A DNA stretch of 64,000 nucleotides from Saprospiraceae bacterium (GTDB taxonomy: Bacteria; Bacteroidota; Bacteroidia; Chitinophagales; Saprospiraceae), in assembly GCA_026129545.1 (NCBI GenBank), contig JAHCHX010000001.1, forward strand, positions 3,565,001 to 3,629,000, written 5' to 3'. The position numbers and the translations under genes are program-made. The stretch's first letter is position 1, and each line of letters starts with the position of its first letter. Below, piece by piece: positions 52,788 through 61,987 of the stretch. Under the pieces are notes generated by a model that ran no database searches, was not told the origin of the DNA, and was given only the letters and a program-made list of their open reading frames with translations.

Positions 52788-52857
52788 AGGCTGAAGATAA
52801 GTTGGGTTTCCGGTTGATGATTGACGCTGTTTTTTTATGACGAATGCCCCCGGAGGC

Positions 52858-53454
52858 TTATTCCTCAAATTCAACTGGAGGCCCCGTTATCACGAGTGTC
52901 CATCCCGCTGTTTGCACCATGAATTGAATGAGCTCGAGCATCTCGTTGGCCTGTTCTTCGGCAGCATCCATCAATGGGCTTTTCATGGCTTGGTCCCGAA
53001 TCAGTTTTTTTGCTTGTGCGTTGATATAGTTGTAGTCTTCGGGCTTGAACGAAGCAAACAGGCCCTGTGAAATGTCGTAATAATCCAAGGTGTGGTCTAT
53101 GCTGAGTATTTGAGGGGCGGGCAACGCGCTCATGCGAATCGTCTTGGTGGCCGCATCGGCTTCCAGATTCAATTGCTCCAAGTCATAGCCCACCGAAACG
53201 GTCGCCCGCACTCGCACCAGCACCTTTTTGTCCCAAAGCATGGTGAAATAGCCTTGATATTCGCTGTAGTTGTAAATTTCCGAGAACTGCCCCTCCACCG
53301 TTATGAGCTTTGCCACTTTCTGAATCTTCTCCAACAATACGGTGGCATCTTCCACGGGCTTCTTCGCAGCAGGAACGAAATAGCGATAGGTGAGCCAACC
53401 GCCGATTAGAAGCCCCGCCACTAGCGTCACGATGAGAAAAATACCTCTTGTCAT
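52858..53454 (-). CDS. DUF4230 membrane-anchored protein
   Basis: 198 residues. One N-terminal helix (IFLIVTLVAGLLIGGWL) anchors a periplasmic domain. KLITVEGQFSEIYNYSEY, KKVLVRVRATVSVGYDLEQL and PQILSIDHTLDYYDISQGLF mark DUF4230. Function unknown. It is divergent from the CapA-like gene and may share a transcript with the BASS transporter. Confidence 0.87.
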   Translation of the reverse strand: MTRGIFLIVTLVAGLLIGGWLTYRYFVPAAKKPVEDATVLLEKIQKVAKLITVEGQFSEIYNYSEYQGYFTMLWDKKVLVRVRATVSVGYDLEQLNLEADAATKTIRMSALPAPQILSIDHTLDYYDISQGLFASFKPEDYNYINAQAKKLIRDQAMKSPLMDAAEEQANEMLELIQFMVQTAGWTLVITGPPVEFEE

Positions 53455-53577
53455 GGTTTGAGTAAAAAAAATGAGGCATCAAAGTTGGGGAAGTTTGCGC
53501 TTTCTTTGCCTGAAACTTTGAATTTTATGACCTTTCCAAACAAACACCTTGTGTTTTCAATATGTCAGAGCCAACGG

Positions 53578-54696
53578 ATGTGGCTGCGGAACAAAAAAAA
53601 TCCACTGCCCGTGGGGCTGCTGCTTTGGCTTCCCGTCTTGCTTGGTGCCCAAACCGACACGCTCCGACTTGTTTTCGCAGGCGACATCATGGGCCATGCG
53701 CCCCAAATAAAGAGTGCCGAAGTGGTAGCGGACAAAAAGTATGACTACACGCCTTGTTTCAAGTATGTGAAGCCGATTCTCGAGGCGGCTGATTTGGCCA
53801 TCGGCAACCTTGAACTGACGCTGCCCGGCAAACCTCCCTACAATGGCTATCCCATGTTTCGCAGCCCCGACGACCTCGCCGCGGCACTCAAAGAAGCGGG
53901 CTTCGACCTGCTCGTGACGGCCAACAACCATTCCAACGACAGCCGGGGGGCGGGCTTGGTCAGCACCATCAACACCTTGCGCGAATTGGGATTTCACCAA
54001 ACAGGCACTTTCAAAAATGCGACGGACCGGGCCTCGACTTACCCGCTTATGATGTATAAAAACAACTTGAAACTGGCTTTTCTCAACTATACTTACGACA
54101 CCAATGGGGTGCCAACCGAAGCACCTACCATTGTCAATTTGATTGACACGGTGCAAATGGGCAAGGACTTGGCCGAAGCCCGCGCCCGCAAGCCTCACTT
54201 CATCATCGTCGTGATGCATTGGGGATTGGAGTATCAGCTAAAGGAAAACGATGAGCAACGACGTTTGGCCAAGTTTCTCATCCGCAACGGCGCGGACATG
54301 GTCATCGGCGCCCATCCACACGTCGTGCAACCCATCCGCACAGAGCGCGTCACCATGCCCGATGGTGCTGTCAAAGAAGCCTTGGTCGTTTATTCGCTGG
54401 GCAATTTTATCTCGAACCAACAGCGGCCGCACACGGACGGCGGCATTCTTTTCCAAGTGGATTTGTTGAAACAAAAAGGCTCGACCAAGGTGACGGTGAG
54501 CAACGCCGGCATCATCCCCATCTGGCGTTACGTCCACAAGCCCGCCAACGGCAAATCCACCTTCTACGCGCTTCCCGTCGCCCGTTTGGAGAAACATCCA
54601 GAACTATTTCCAAACATGGCCGAATCTGCTCGAGCCAAAATGAAGCAATTTGCCCAAGACCTTCGCGAGCGCATAGATTTTCCCGAAATCAAATAA
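53578..54696 (+). CDS. CapA-family (PgsA-like) metallophosphatase-fold protein
   Basis: 372 residues from the ATG at 53578, chosen because it gives a signal peptide (MWLRNKKNPLPVGLLLWLPVLLGAQ in two parts); upstream ATGs at 53527 and 53458 are possible. LVFAGDIMGH, GNLELTL, LVTANNHSNDSRGAGL, VVMHWGLEYQ, GAHPHVVQPI and YSLGNFISNQ are all hallmarks of the CapA domain. Some members help make or anchor poly-gamma-glutamate; others have unknown periplasmic roles. No pgs or cap genes are adjacent. Convergent with nadD, 9 nt between stops. Confidence 0.88.
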   Translation: MWLRNKKNPLPVGLLLWLPVLLGAQTDTLRLVFAGDIMGHAPQIKSAEVVADKKYDYTPCFKYVKPILEAADLAIGNLELTLPGKPPYNGYPMFRSPDDLAAALKEAGFDLLVTANNHSNDSRGAGLVSTINTLRELGFHQTGTFKNATDRASTYPLMMYKNNLKLAFLNYTYDTNGVPTEAPTIVNLIDTVQMGKDLAEARARKPHFIIVVMHWGLEYQLKENDEQRRLAKFLIRNGADMVIGAHPHVVQPIRTERVTMPDGAVKEALVVYSLGNFISNQQRPHTDGGILFQVDLLKQKGSTKVTVSNAGIIPIWRYVHKPANGKSTFYALPVARLEKHPELFPNMAESARAKMKQFAQDLRERIDFPEIK

Positions 54697-54705
54697 GGAG
54701 GAGCA

Positions 54706-55278
54706 TTACCTATACATACTGCTCGACTCAAGATACTCTAGCACCTGGTCGGGGACCAGATAACGCACCGATTTGCCCGACTTCAGGCAATCCCGAATGT
54801 AAGTGGCAGATATGTCGAGCATAGGAGCCTCGCAGACGCGGACACGCGGACGGGCTGCCAGCTCGCCCATTTCGACGGCAGGGCGCTTGTAAACGTAGAT
54901 GTCGTAATGAGCAAGGATTTGCTCATGGTTTTTCCAAAGATGCAGGGTCGCCAGATTGTCGCCGCCCATGATGAGCGCGAAAGTGTGCGCTGGATATTTT
55001 TCTTTTAAAAACGTCAGGGTATCAATCGTGTATGATGGCTTGGGCAGGCCGAACTCGATGTTGGAAGCCTGCAAGCGAGGATTGTCGCCGATGCCCAAGC
55101 GGACAAGATGCAAGCGGTCGTGGTCGCGGGCGAGCGTTTTTTTGGGCTTGAACGGGTTCTGGGGGCTTACGACCAACCAAACCTTGTCCAAGTCAGTCTG
55201 TGTCGCCATGAAGTTGGCGATGATGAGATGCCCGATGTGGATGGGATTGAACGAGCCAAAGAACAAGCCGATTTTCAT
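54706..55278 (-). CDS. nadD: Nicotinate-nucleotide adenylyltransferase
   Basis: 190 residues. GLFFGSFNPIHIGHLIIAN is the nucleotidyltransferase start with the (H/T)xGH motif, FALIMGGDNLATLHLWKNH is the substrate loop, and DISATYIRDCLKSGKSVRYLVP carries the ISxTxIR ATP motif. It forms deamido-NAD. Its stop is close to the CapA-like gene. rbfA lies upstream on the same strand, separated by repeat copy C. Confidence 0.93.
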   Translation of the reverse strand: MKIGLFFGSFNPIHIGHLIIANFMATQTDLDKVWLVVSPQNPFKPKKTLARDHDRLHLVRLGIGDNPRLQASNIEFGLPKPSYTIDTLTFLKEKYPAHTFALIMGGDNLATLHLWKNHEQILAHYDIYVYKRPAVEMGELAARPRVRVCEAPMLDISATYIRDCLKSGKSVRYLVPDQVLEYLESSSMYR

Positions 55279-55310
55279 GCTCAGAACAGTATCGTTGGTA
55301 CCGTGTTAGA

Positions 55311-55412
55311 CCTTGATTCGATAGGATTTGTCAGTTCGCCATGCTCGCTCTCCTTGATTTTGAATAGATTGCGCTTTTTCCCATGCCCAAAACTTGGCGG
55401 CGCGAAGTATAG
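55311..55412 (+). repeat. Dispersed intergenic repeat, copy C
   Basis: CCTTGATTCGATAGGATTTG at the left, TCCTTGATTTTGAATAGATT in the middle and CAAAACTTGGCGGCGCGAAG at the right. Gap-free alignment with the inverted copy at 43757-43859. It fills the nadD-rbfA spacer. Confidence 0.85.
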
Positions 55413-55418
55413 ATGCGT

Positions 55419-55790
55419 CTACTTGCCGAGGCCCTTGTCTTCCTCTCCCACGCGATTGAGCAATGATTCCACGCGGTACATTTCGTCCACCGTGTCGTCG
55501 AGGAAAAATTCGAGCTCCGGCACGCGGCGCATCTGTTTGCCCGCTTTCGAGGCGAGCGCCTGCCGAATACGGGGGTAGTTGTCCTCCAATTGAAGAATGA
55601 CCTCCTGCTTGTTCTCCGTACCATACACGCTGACATAAACTTTTGCGATGAGCAGGTCGGGGGTCATTTTTACGGCGGTGACGGTCACGAGTTTGTCGCG
55701 ACCGTAGAAGTTGCTGCCCTCCTCGGCAAGCATCATCCCAAAGTAGCGCCGGAGCAATTCTCCTATTTGTTTCTGTCTAATGGATTCCAT
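55419..55790 (-). CDS. rbfA: Ribosome-binding factor A
   Basis: 123 residues, the usual length. MESIRQKQIGELLRRYFGMMLAEEG, LVTVTAVKMTPDLLIAKVYVSVYG and PELEFFLDDTVDEMYRVESLLNRV fit the KH-like RbfA fold, which binds the 30S subunit during late maturation and cold growth. The gene shares direction with nadD, separated by 140 nt that contain repeat copy C. Confidence 0.9.
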   Translation of the reverse strand: MESIRQKQIGELLRRYFGMMLAEEGSNFYGRDKLVTVTAVKMTPDLLIAKVYVSVYGTENKQEVILQLEDNYPRIRQALASKAGKQMRRVPELEFFLDDTVDEMYRVESLLNRVGEEDKGLGK

Positions 55791-55942
55791 CTCTTCCTAA
55801 TTTAAATGGGTGCAAGGTGGGTCGTAAACGGGATTTTCTCTCGAAAAGTGCCACAAAATTAAACCATTCCGAAACTAATTTTCCCAAACAGGGTTTATAG
55901 CGGGCAATTCCAAATTTTTGTTGGAAAAATTTTAAGCGCGGG

Positions 55943-55974
55943 TTGGAATTTCGCTCAACGCGATTTTATCTTTG
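55943..55974 (+). promoter_or_regulatory. Promoter of the tRNA unit
   Basis: TTG at 55943-55945 and TATCTTTG at 55967-55974 with a 21-nt spacer, the best -33/-7 pair in the window. Transcription would start near 55980, just before the tRNA-like sequence and tRNA-Lys. Confidence 0.6.
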
Positions 55975-55995
55975 CACCCGCTTTTTGGAAGACTC

Positions 55996-56061
55996 TTGGC
56001 TTAATTAGTAGAGCATCCCGATTTTTCACCGGGAGAATGATGGGGTCGGGCCAAAAGCCAA
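55996..56061 (+). pseudogene. Degenerate tRNA-like sequence (Glu-like loop)
   Basis: TTGGCTT and AAGCCAA could close a 7-bp acceptor stem over 66 nt. A D-arm core (TTAGTAGAGCA) and a CCCG ... TTTCAC ... CGGG anticodon-like hairpin are visible, recalling tRNA-Glu(TTC). However, the loop is too long and no proper T-arm (GGTTCRANYCC) exists. I see it as a decayed or atypical tRNA under a good promoter. Confidence 0.4.
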
Positions 56062-56074
56062 CAAACATTTTTTA

Positions 56075-56147
56075 GATCTCGTAGCTCAGTCGGTAGAGCA
56101 CTTGACTTTTAATCAAGGAGTCATGGGTTCGAGTCCCATCGAGATCA
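56075..56147 (+). tRNA. tRNA-Lys (TTT)
   Basis: A full cloverleaf: acceptor GATCTCG/CGAGATC, D-arm AGCTCAGTCGGTAGAGC, anticodon arm CTTGA-CTTTTAA-TCAAG with TTT at 34-36, and T-arm TGGGTTCGAGTCCCA. The discriminator is A and CCA is not encoded, so the CCA-adding enzyme at 17.1 kb would be needed. Confidence 0.95.
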
Positions 56148-56154
56148 CAATAGC

Positions 56155-56191
56155 TGAGCCATCCTGAATTTTCGGGATGGCTCAATTTTTT
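56155..56191 (+). terminator. Rho-independent terminator of the tRNA unit
   Basis: Ten-bp perfect stem TGAGCCATCC / GGATGGCTCA with a 10-nt loop, then six T. It starts 8 nt after tRNA-Lys. Confidence 0.85.
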
Positions 56192-56266
56192 GTGTCTGGC
56201 ATCTCATGGGGTAAGTGCTCGGATTTCTCACCTTCCCCTCCACAAAGTTCTTCACACCCAGCCCCC

Positions 56267-58720
56267 CTATTCCGACCGAAGGCTCTTCACAGGATTGGCG
56301 AGCGCCGCGCGAACACTTTGAAAGCTCACCGTGAAAAATGCGATAAGAATGGCGACCAAGCCTGCAAGGGCAAACATCCACCACTGAATATCAATACGGT
56401 AGGCAAAATCTTGCAACCATCTGTTCATCGCCCAATAGGCCAATGGGGACGCGATGACAAGCGCGACAAACACTAATTTGAGAAAATCGGTGGCCAAAAG
56501 ACCTGTGATGCCCGTCACACTGGCCCCCAACACTTTTCGGATACCTATTTCTTTCGTGCGACGCTCGGCTGCGAAGGCCGCAAGACCAAACAACCCTAAG
56601 CAAGAAATCAGGATAGCAATACCCGTCAAACTGCCGACAAGCGATGCCATCTGGCGGTCCGCTTTGTAGTTTTTCTGAAAATCCTCGTCGAGAAACGAGT
56701 ATTCAAAGGGTTCGCCCGGCACCAAGCGATTCCAAATGGGCTCAATTGATGCCAGCAAAGCAGATATATCCTCGGTATCTGCGCGAGCAATGAGATAATT
56801 GTGCCGAGAGTTGTCGCTCAAGTAAAACCCATAAGGTTCGATAGGCTCGTGGAGACTTTCAAAATGAAAATCTTTTGTCACCCCGATAATGTCCATACGG
56901 TACTCGCGGCCCTGCCAATTGAACATCACCTTTTCCCCGACGGCATCTTGTGGCGACGAAAAGCCAAGTTGTTTCACTGCCTGTTCATTCAGAATAATCC
57001 TGTCGGAAGTGTCATTGGGGAATTGCGCCGAAAAAAGCCGCCCGGCTGTAGATTGAATGCCGAGTGTTTGCAAAAAATCATAATCTACCCAATTGAGGCG
57101 GGTCGTCACCATTTGTTCCACTGTTTCGCCCTCCCTATACAAACCCATATCAGAGGGGTTCATTATGCCGGGATAAAACAGCGAGGCGCCTACCGAAGCG
57201 ATTCGGCTGTCGCGTTGCAGCTCGACTTTCAATGGCTGATAGGCCGACACGGATGCGCTGCTCAAAAGCGGTATCACGATTTGTTGTTCTTTCTGAAAAC
57301 CAAGGTCTTTGGACTGAAGGTATCGCATCTGCGAACCAATGACCAAAGAGGCCAGTATCAACCCTGAAGCAATGACAAACTGAAACACTACTAGCCCTTT
57401 GCGCAAAAATGCAGCCGAGAGGCTATTGGCAAACTTGCCTTTCAACACTTCCACAGGCTTGAACGAAGACAAGTAAAAAGCCGGATAAATGCCAGCCACC
57501 AAACCCGTCGCCAAAGCCAGCGCAAGAAACCCGCCATATAACCCCGCGTTTTGGGAAAATGAAAGCGACAATTGCCGTTCTGCCAAGTGATTAAAAAACG
57601 GCAAAACCATCCACGCCAGCGCAAAAGCCAACATGAGCGAAGCCACCGCGAGCAGCACCGATTCGCTCAAAAATTGGCGGATGAGCGACGATTGGCTCGC
57701 CCCGATGGATTTTCGCACCCCGACCTCACTCGCACGTCGCGCAGAGCGAGCAGTGGAGAGATTCATGAAATTGACGCAAGCAATCAGCAGCGTGAACAAC
57801 GCAATAGACCCCAATATGTACAGATAGGTCTTGCTTCCTCCTTTGCCGACACCCGAAAGATGGACATCGGGCACTGCCACCAGAAATTGCTCTTTCCCAA
57901 ACCCGCGCGCCTTCAAGTCATCTTTCATGTGCCGCTCCACAAATGCCGGTAGTTTGGCTTCCAAAGCCTTACCATCGGAGCCGGGCCGCAGTTTTAAATA
58001 GGTGTAGAACATATTATTGGTAGCCAAGTCGGTCGTGTTTTTCAAAAACTGCCCCATCCCACCCGAATAAAGTGACATAAAAAAGCGGCCATCAAGATGC
58101 GTGGGCAAGGTGGGTTGTCGAAACACGCCCGTCACCCGGAAATCCAAATCCCCCTCTTCAAAAAAACTGTTGCTGATGCGCACGATGCGGCCAGATGCTG
58201 GTTCTTGACCAAATAATTTTCGCGCGATGTCCTCACTCAGCACCACCGACTGTGGTTCCACGAGCGCCTTTGCGGGATGGCCCTCCACAAATTCGTACTT
58301 GAACAAATCAAAATAGGTGGAGTCGACAAAATAGCCCTTAGGCTCATTGAAAGCTTTTATCACCAAGCCATTTTCCATGGCACGCAACAATGTCTTGTCA
58401 CGGTCGAACACCATAACCGTCCTTGCCGTTTGCTCTATTTCGGGAAATGCCCGTTGCAACGCGGCAGCCAACGGAGCGGGCGTATTGAACGTTGGATGAT
58501 TTTTATCTTCACCTTTGGAGAGGCTGGTGAATGTGGTGCCAACCCGAAACAAGTCATGAGCTCGTTCGTGATGGCGGTCGTAGTGCGTTTCGTGATAAAC
58601 GTAAAGTGCAATCAACATACAGCAAGCCAACCCAACGGCCAGCCCAGTGATATTGAGCAATGAAAAAAACTTGTTTTTGCGGAGATTGCGGAGCGCGGTG
58701 GTAAGATAGTTTTGAATCAT
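56267..58720 (-). CDS. ABC transporter permease of the MacB/FtsX type
   Basis: 817 residues with the duplicated layout of large Bacteroidota permeases. An N-terminal helix (about 20-42) is followed by a MacB periplasmic core domain to about 285, three helices (285-430, with FMNLSTARSARRASEVGVRKSIGAS), and a second periplasmic domain. Three final helices end the protein, with GLAAFAAERRTKEIGIRKVLGAS. The repeated R-x-E-(V/I)-G-(V/I)-RK-x-(I/L)-GAS coupling motif is seen twice. No ATPase gene is adjacent, so the partner is elsewhere. It may export peptides, lipids or antibiotics. Confidence 0.92.
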   Translation of the reverse strand: MIQNYLTTALRNLRKNKFFSLLNITGLAVGLACCMLIALYVYHETHYDRHHERAHDLFRVGTTFTSLSKGEDKNHPTFNTPAPLAAALQRAFPEIEQTARTVMVFDRDKTLLRAMENGLVIKAFNEPKGYFVDSTYFDLFKYEFVEGHPAKALVEPQSVVLSEDIARKLFGQEPASGRIVRISNSFFEEGDLDFRVTGVFRQPTLPTHLDGRFFMSLYSGGMGQFLKNTTDLATNNMFYTYLKLRPGSDGKALEAKLPAFVERHMKDDLKARGFGKEQFLVAVPDVHLSGVGKGGSKTYLYILGSIALFTLLIACVNFMNLSTARSARRASEVGVRKSIGASQSSLIRQFLSESVLLAVASLMLAFALAWMVLPFFNHLAERQLSLSFSQNAGLYGGFLALALATGLVAGIYPAFYLSSFKPVEVLKGKFANSLSAAFLRKGLVVFQFVIASGLILASLVIGSQMRYLQSKDLGFQKEQQIVIPLLSSASVSAYQPLKVELQRDSRIASVGASLFYPGIMNPSDMGLYREGETVEQMVTTRLNWVDYDFLQTLGIQSTAGRLFSAQFPNDTSDRIILNEQAVKQLGFSSPQDAVGEKVMFNWQGREYRMDIIGVTKDFHFESLHEPIEPYGFYLSDNSRHNYLIARADTEDISALLASIEPIWNRLVPGEPFEYSFLDEDFQKNYKADRQMASLVGSLTGIAILISCLGLFGLAAFAAERRTKEIGIRKVLGASVTGITGLLATDFLKLVFVALVIASPLAYWAMNRWLQDFAYRIDIQWWMFALAGLVAILIAFFTVSFQSVRAALANPVKSLRSE

Positions 58721-58913
58721 GGCGTGGCCGCTGCTTGTTCAAGCGGCAAGGTAGTGCCGCACAGCTTGTGCCGCAATGATTTGCCATTGATTTACACGGC
58801 GTTACGACCAGCGCAATCGCAAAAAAATGTCCGATTCCGAACGGTTGGGTGTGCGGTGGCGAACAATGAAAAGGAACGTTGAGAAAGCCTCGCAATGACA
58901 CCCCCGCACATGG

Positions 58914-58921
58914 TATCTTTG
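58914..58921 (+). promoter_or_regulatory. -7 box of the DUF2905 gene
   Basis: TATCTTTG, exact consensus, 19 nt before the ATG at 58941. No -33 TTG at normal spacing. Confidence 0.45.
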
Positions 58922-58940
58922 CCTGTCATTCGTCTCAAAC

Positions 58941-59177
58941 ATGGAACAAAACCCAATTGCTTGGCCGAAGATACTCATCGGCGTTGGCTTGGCGCTCGTA
59001 GCGGTTGGCCTACTGGCATGGGCACTGCAAGGCAGGCTCAACTGGTTGGGGCGCTTGCCGGGCGACATTCGTGTGGAACGCGAACACTTCAGGTTCTACT
59101 TCCCCGTCACGACGTTGATATTGTTGAGCCTGTTGCTGAATCTGCTTGTATGGGCGTTTCGCAAATTTTTGCAATGA
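58941..59177 (+). CDS. DUF2905 small membrane protein
   Basis: 78 residues with two helices (about 10-30 and 54-73). The loop between them, GRLNWLGRLPGDIRVEREHFRFYFPV, matches the strongly conserved DUF2905 centre (LPGDI). Small inner-membrane proteins of this family occur across bacteria; the role is unknown. It precedes the alpha/beta hydrolase, which has its own promoter. Confidence 0.92.
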   Translation: MEQNPIAWPKILIGVGLALVAVGLLAWALQGRLNWLGRLPGDIRVEREHFRFYFPVTTLILLSLLLNLLVWAFRKFLQ

Positions 59178-59247
59178 ACAACTCATTGACAAAAAAGGCA
59201 AACCCTCGCACAATCTGGGTCGCTCGCATTTGTTTGTTGGATTTCCC

Positions 59248-59255
59248 TACATTTG
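59248..59255 (+). promoter_or_regulatory. -7 box of the alpha/beta hydrolase gene
   Basis: TACATTTG, 40 nt before the ATG at 59296. TTTG words at 59229 and 59233 may serve as the -33 element, though the spacing is short. Confidence 0.4.
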
Positions 59256-59295
59256 CCCAATCTGCCGCTTTACCTTTTCCGCAATCACACTGCCA

Positions 59296-60087
59296 ATGAA
59301 CGTACCGATAAAAGAAGAAAATGGCTTCCGATACATCGAATCGGGCACATCCGGCGAAACCCTCATGCTGTTGCATGGGCTTTTCGGCGCGTTGAGCAAT
59401 TTTGAAGGTATCATCAAACGGTTCTCCAATCAGTATAACGTCGTCGTGCCGATTTTGCCCATATATGAAATGCCGATTTTCGAGGTGTCGGTGATGGGAT
59501 TGGTTGACTTCGTGACCAAATTCGTCAACTATAAAGGCTACGGCAAAGTGCATTTGCTTGGCAATTCATTGGGAGGACACATCGCGCTGCTCTACGCGCT
59601 GGCACATCCAGAACACATTGCCTCCATCACTTTGACCGGGAGCTCGGGTTTGTTTGAGAGCGCCTTTGGCACCGCCTTCCCAAAGCGAGGCGACTACGAA
59701 TATATTCGGAAAAAAACAGCCGACACGTTCTACGACCCCGCAGTGGCCAGCAAGGAATTGGTGGACGAAGTGTTCGGCATCGTGAACGACCGCAACAAAG
59801 CCATCCGGGTGGTGGCTACTGCCAAATCCGCCGTGCGGCACAATCTCGGCGACAAATTGCACAAAATAAAGGCTCCCACACTCCTGATTTGGGGCAAGCA
59901 AGACAACGTGACCCCACCCTTCGTGGGCGAAAAATTCCACGAACTGATTGAGGATTCCCGCCTCTACTTCCTTGAAGAGTGCGGCCATGCGCCCATGATG
60001 GAAAAACCGGAGGAGTTCAACACCATCTTGGAAAACTTCCTCAAAGAAGTCGCCACCGGGCAGCCAGTGTCGCCTGTCAGTCACTAA
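59296..60087 (+). CDS. Alpha/beta-fold hydrolase
   Basis: 263 residues from the ATG at 59296. LMLLHGLFGALSNFEG forms the oxyanion region and HLLGNSLGGHIALLYA the nucleophile elbow with Ser in GNSLGG. LLIWGKQDNVTPP carries the acid, and ECGHAPMMEKPEEFN the catalytic His. The triad is therefore complete. The substrate is not evident; similar proteins are esterases or C-C hydrolases. Convergent with glyS across an inverted repeat. Confidence 0.9.
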   Translation: MNVPIKEENGFRYIESGTSGETLMLLHGLFGALSNFEGIIKRFSNQYNVVVPILPIYEMPIFEVSVMGLVDFVTKFVNYKGYGKVHLLGNSLGGHIALLYALAHPEHIASITLTGSSGLFESAFGTAFPKRGDYEYIRKKTADTFYDPAVASKELVDEVFGIVNDRNKAIRVVATAKSAVRHNLGDKLHKIKAPTLLIWGKQDNVTPPFVGEKFHELIEDSRLYFLEECGHAPMMEKPEEFNTILENFLKEVATGQPVSPVSH

Positions 60088-60100
60088 CGGGTTGATAAGA

Positions 60101-60143
60101 GTTGATAAAGGCTGATAATCAACCCTCATCAACCTTTATCGAC
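60101..60143. terminator. Inverted repeat between convergent genes
   Basis: GTTGATAAAGG (60101-60111) pairs with CCTTTATCGAC (60133-60143) with one G-T. It is surrounded by further GGTTGAT and ATCAACC words. It probably ends transcription from the hydrolase and from glyS. Confidence 0.45.
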
Positions 60144-60172
60144 CCCTCATCAATTTTAGGGAAAGCACGTCC

Positions 60173-61723
60173 TCACGCTATCTGCTCCAGCAATTTTCGC
60201 ATATCGGTTCGCTCCGACACGATGCGAGCCACTTCGCCGATATGCACACGCTCCTGTTGCATGGAGTCGCGTTCGCGGATGGTCACCGTGTCGTTCTCCA
60301 GCGTTTCAAAATCAATGGTGATGCAATAAGGAGTGCCGATAGCATCCTGACGGCGGTAGCGACGGCCGACGGCATCTTTCTCGTCGTACTGGCAGAGGAA
60401 ATGAAATTTCAAGCGGTCGTGAATAGCGCGTGCTTTTTCTACCAATTCTTCCTTGTTTTTCAACAAAGGCAACACGGCGCACTTCACGGGCGCGAGCGCC
60501 GGATGGATTTTCAACACGGTGCGGGCGCTGTCTTCGCCTTGGGCATCTGGCACAGTTTCCTCCATCAGGGCATTGGAAAGCACGGCGAGGAACATACGGT
60601 CGCAGCCCACTGAAGTCTCCACCACATAAGGAATGTAGTGTTCGTTCAGCTCAGGGTCAAAGAATTGCATTTTTTTGCCCGATAGTTGCGAATGACTGGC
60701 GAGGTCGAAATCGGTGCGCGAGTGAATGCCTTCGAGCTCTTTGAAGCCGAAGGGGAATTCAAATTGGATATCCACCGCAGCGTTGGCATAGTGCGCCAAA
60801 TTGTCGTGGTCCTTGAAACGCAATTTTTCGGCAGGCGTGATGGCGCGGTGCCAAGCCATGCGGCGTTCCTTCCACTTGTGATACCACTCCATTTCGGTGC
60901 CGGGTCGCACGAAGTACTGCATTTCCATCTGCTCAAATTCCCTCATGCGGAAGATGAACTGCCGCGCCACTATTTCGTTGCGGAACGCCTTGCCGATTTG
61001 GGCGATGCCGAAAGGAATTTTTTGCCGCGTGGTTTTTTGCACATTCAGAAAGTTGACAAAAATGCCCTGTGCCGTTTCCGGTCGGAGGTATAGTTTGCCA
61101 TCGTCGCCGCCGATGTTCGACATTTGGGTCGAGAACATCAGGTTGAATTGCCGCACCTCCGTCCAGTTGCGCGAACCCGTGTCGGGTTCCGCTATTTCAA
61201 GTTCGTCAATCAAGGCTTTCAAGTCGGCCATGTCGTTGGTTTTCAGGGCGTCGGCAAGGCGTTTTTCCACGTCGGCGGCCTTTTGGGTATATTCCAGCAC
61301 GCGAGGATTGGTTTCGCGGAACAGTTTTTCGTTGAAGCTTTCTCCGAAGCGTTTGGCCGCTTTCTCCACCTCCTTGTCGGCTTTGGCGAGCATCTTGTCA
61401 ATCTCGGTTTCAATCAAGACATCAGCGCGGAATCGTTTTTTCGAGTCCTTGTTGTCCACCAGCGGGTCGTTGAAAGCATCCACATGGCCGCTTGCCTTCC
61501 AGATGAGCGGGTGCATAAAAATAGCCGAGTCAATGCCCGTGATGTTCTCGTGCATCTGCACCATCGCCCGCCACCAATATTCCTTGATGTTGTTTTTCAA
61601 CTCCACGCCCATGGGGCCGTAGTCGTACACGCCGTTCAGACCGTCGTACACTTCCGAAGAGGGATAAATAAAGCCGTATTCCTTGCTGTGCGATACGATG
61701 CGCTTGAATAAATCTTCCTGCAT
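60173..61723 (-). CDS. glyS: Glycyl-tRNA synthetase, alpha2 type
   Basis: 516 residues from the ATG at 61723. This is the class II, single-chain GlyRS of eukaryote/Bacteroidota type, not the alpha2beta2 form. GFIYPSSEVYDGLNGVYDYGPMGVELKNNI, SGHVDAFNDPLVDNK, YLRPETAQGIFVNF (motif 2 region), RNEIVARQFIFRMREFEQMEMQYF, and EPELN-type HYIPYVVETSVGCDRMFLAVL (motif 3) are present. The anticodon-binding domain contains APVKCAVLPLLKN. It charges tRNA-Gly. An upstream in-frame start (61903) would add 60 residues unlike the family. Confidence 0.95.
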   Translation of the reverse strand: MQEDLFKRIVSHSKEYGFIYPSSEVYDGLNGVYDYGPMGVELKNNIKEYWWRAMVQMHENITGIDSAIFMHPLIWKASGHVDAFNDPLVDNKDSKKRFRADVLIETEIDKMLAKADKEVEKAAKRFGESFNEKLFRETNPRVLEYTQKAADVEKRLADALKTNDMADLKALIDELEIAEPDTGSRNWTEVRQFNLMFSTQMSNIGGDDGKLYLRPETAQGIFVNFLNVQKTTRQKIPFGIAQIGKAFRNEIVARQFIFRMREFEQMEMQYFVRPGTEMEWYHKWKERRMAWHRAITPAEKLRFKDHDNLAHYANAAVDIQFEFPFGFKELEGIHSRTDFDLASHSQLSGKKMQFFDPELNEHYIPYVVETSVGCDRMFLAVLSNALMEETVPDAQGEDSARTVLKIHPALAPVKCAVLPLLKNKEELVEKARAIHDRLKFHFLCQYDEKDAVGRRYRRQDAIGTPYCITIDFETLENDTVTIRERDSMQQERVHIGEVARIVSERTDMRKLLEQIA

Positions 61724-61987
61724 TTTGGTAATGTGATAATGGGTTAATGAGAGAATGTGACAATTGGGCGGCGGCTTGCCTTTTTCAAAAACTTCGCCAC
61801 TTTGGTCAAAAAACGGCGCAAAGGTGGGGAAAAGGGTGGACTTGGTGAAATGCGTCTGAAAAGTTGAACTCGGAGCCGACGCAGCTATCAAAATGTACCT
61901 CAATTTTCGCCAGAGGTTTTCAAATTCAGAAAAAATCGACCTCCCTCATATTGCTCGAACTATTTTTGTCAGTAAAAACGCCGCATT

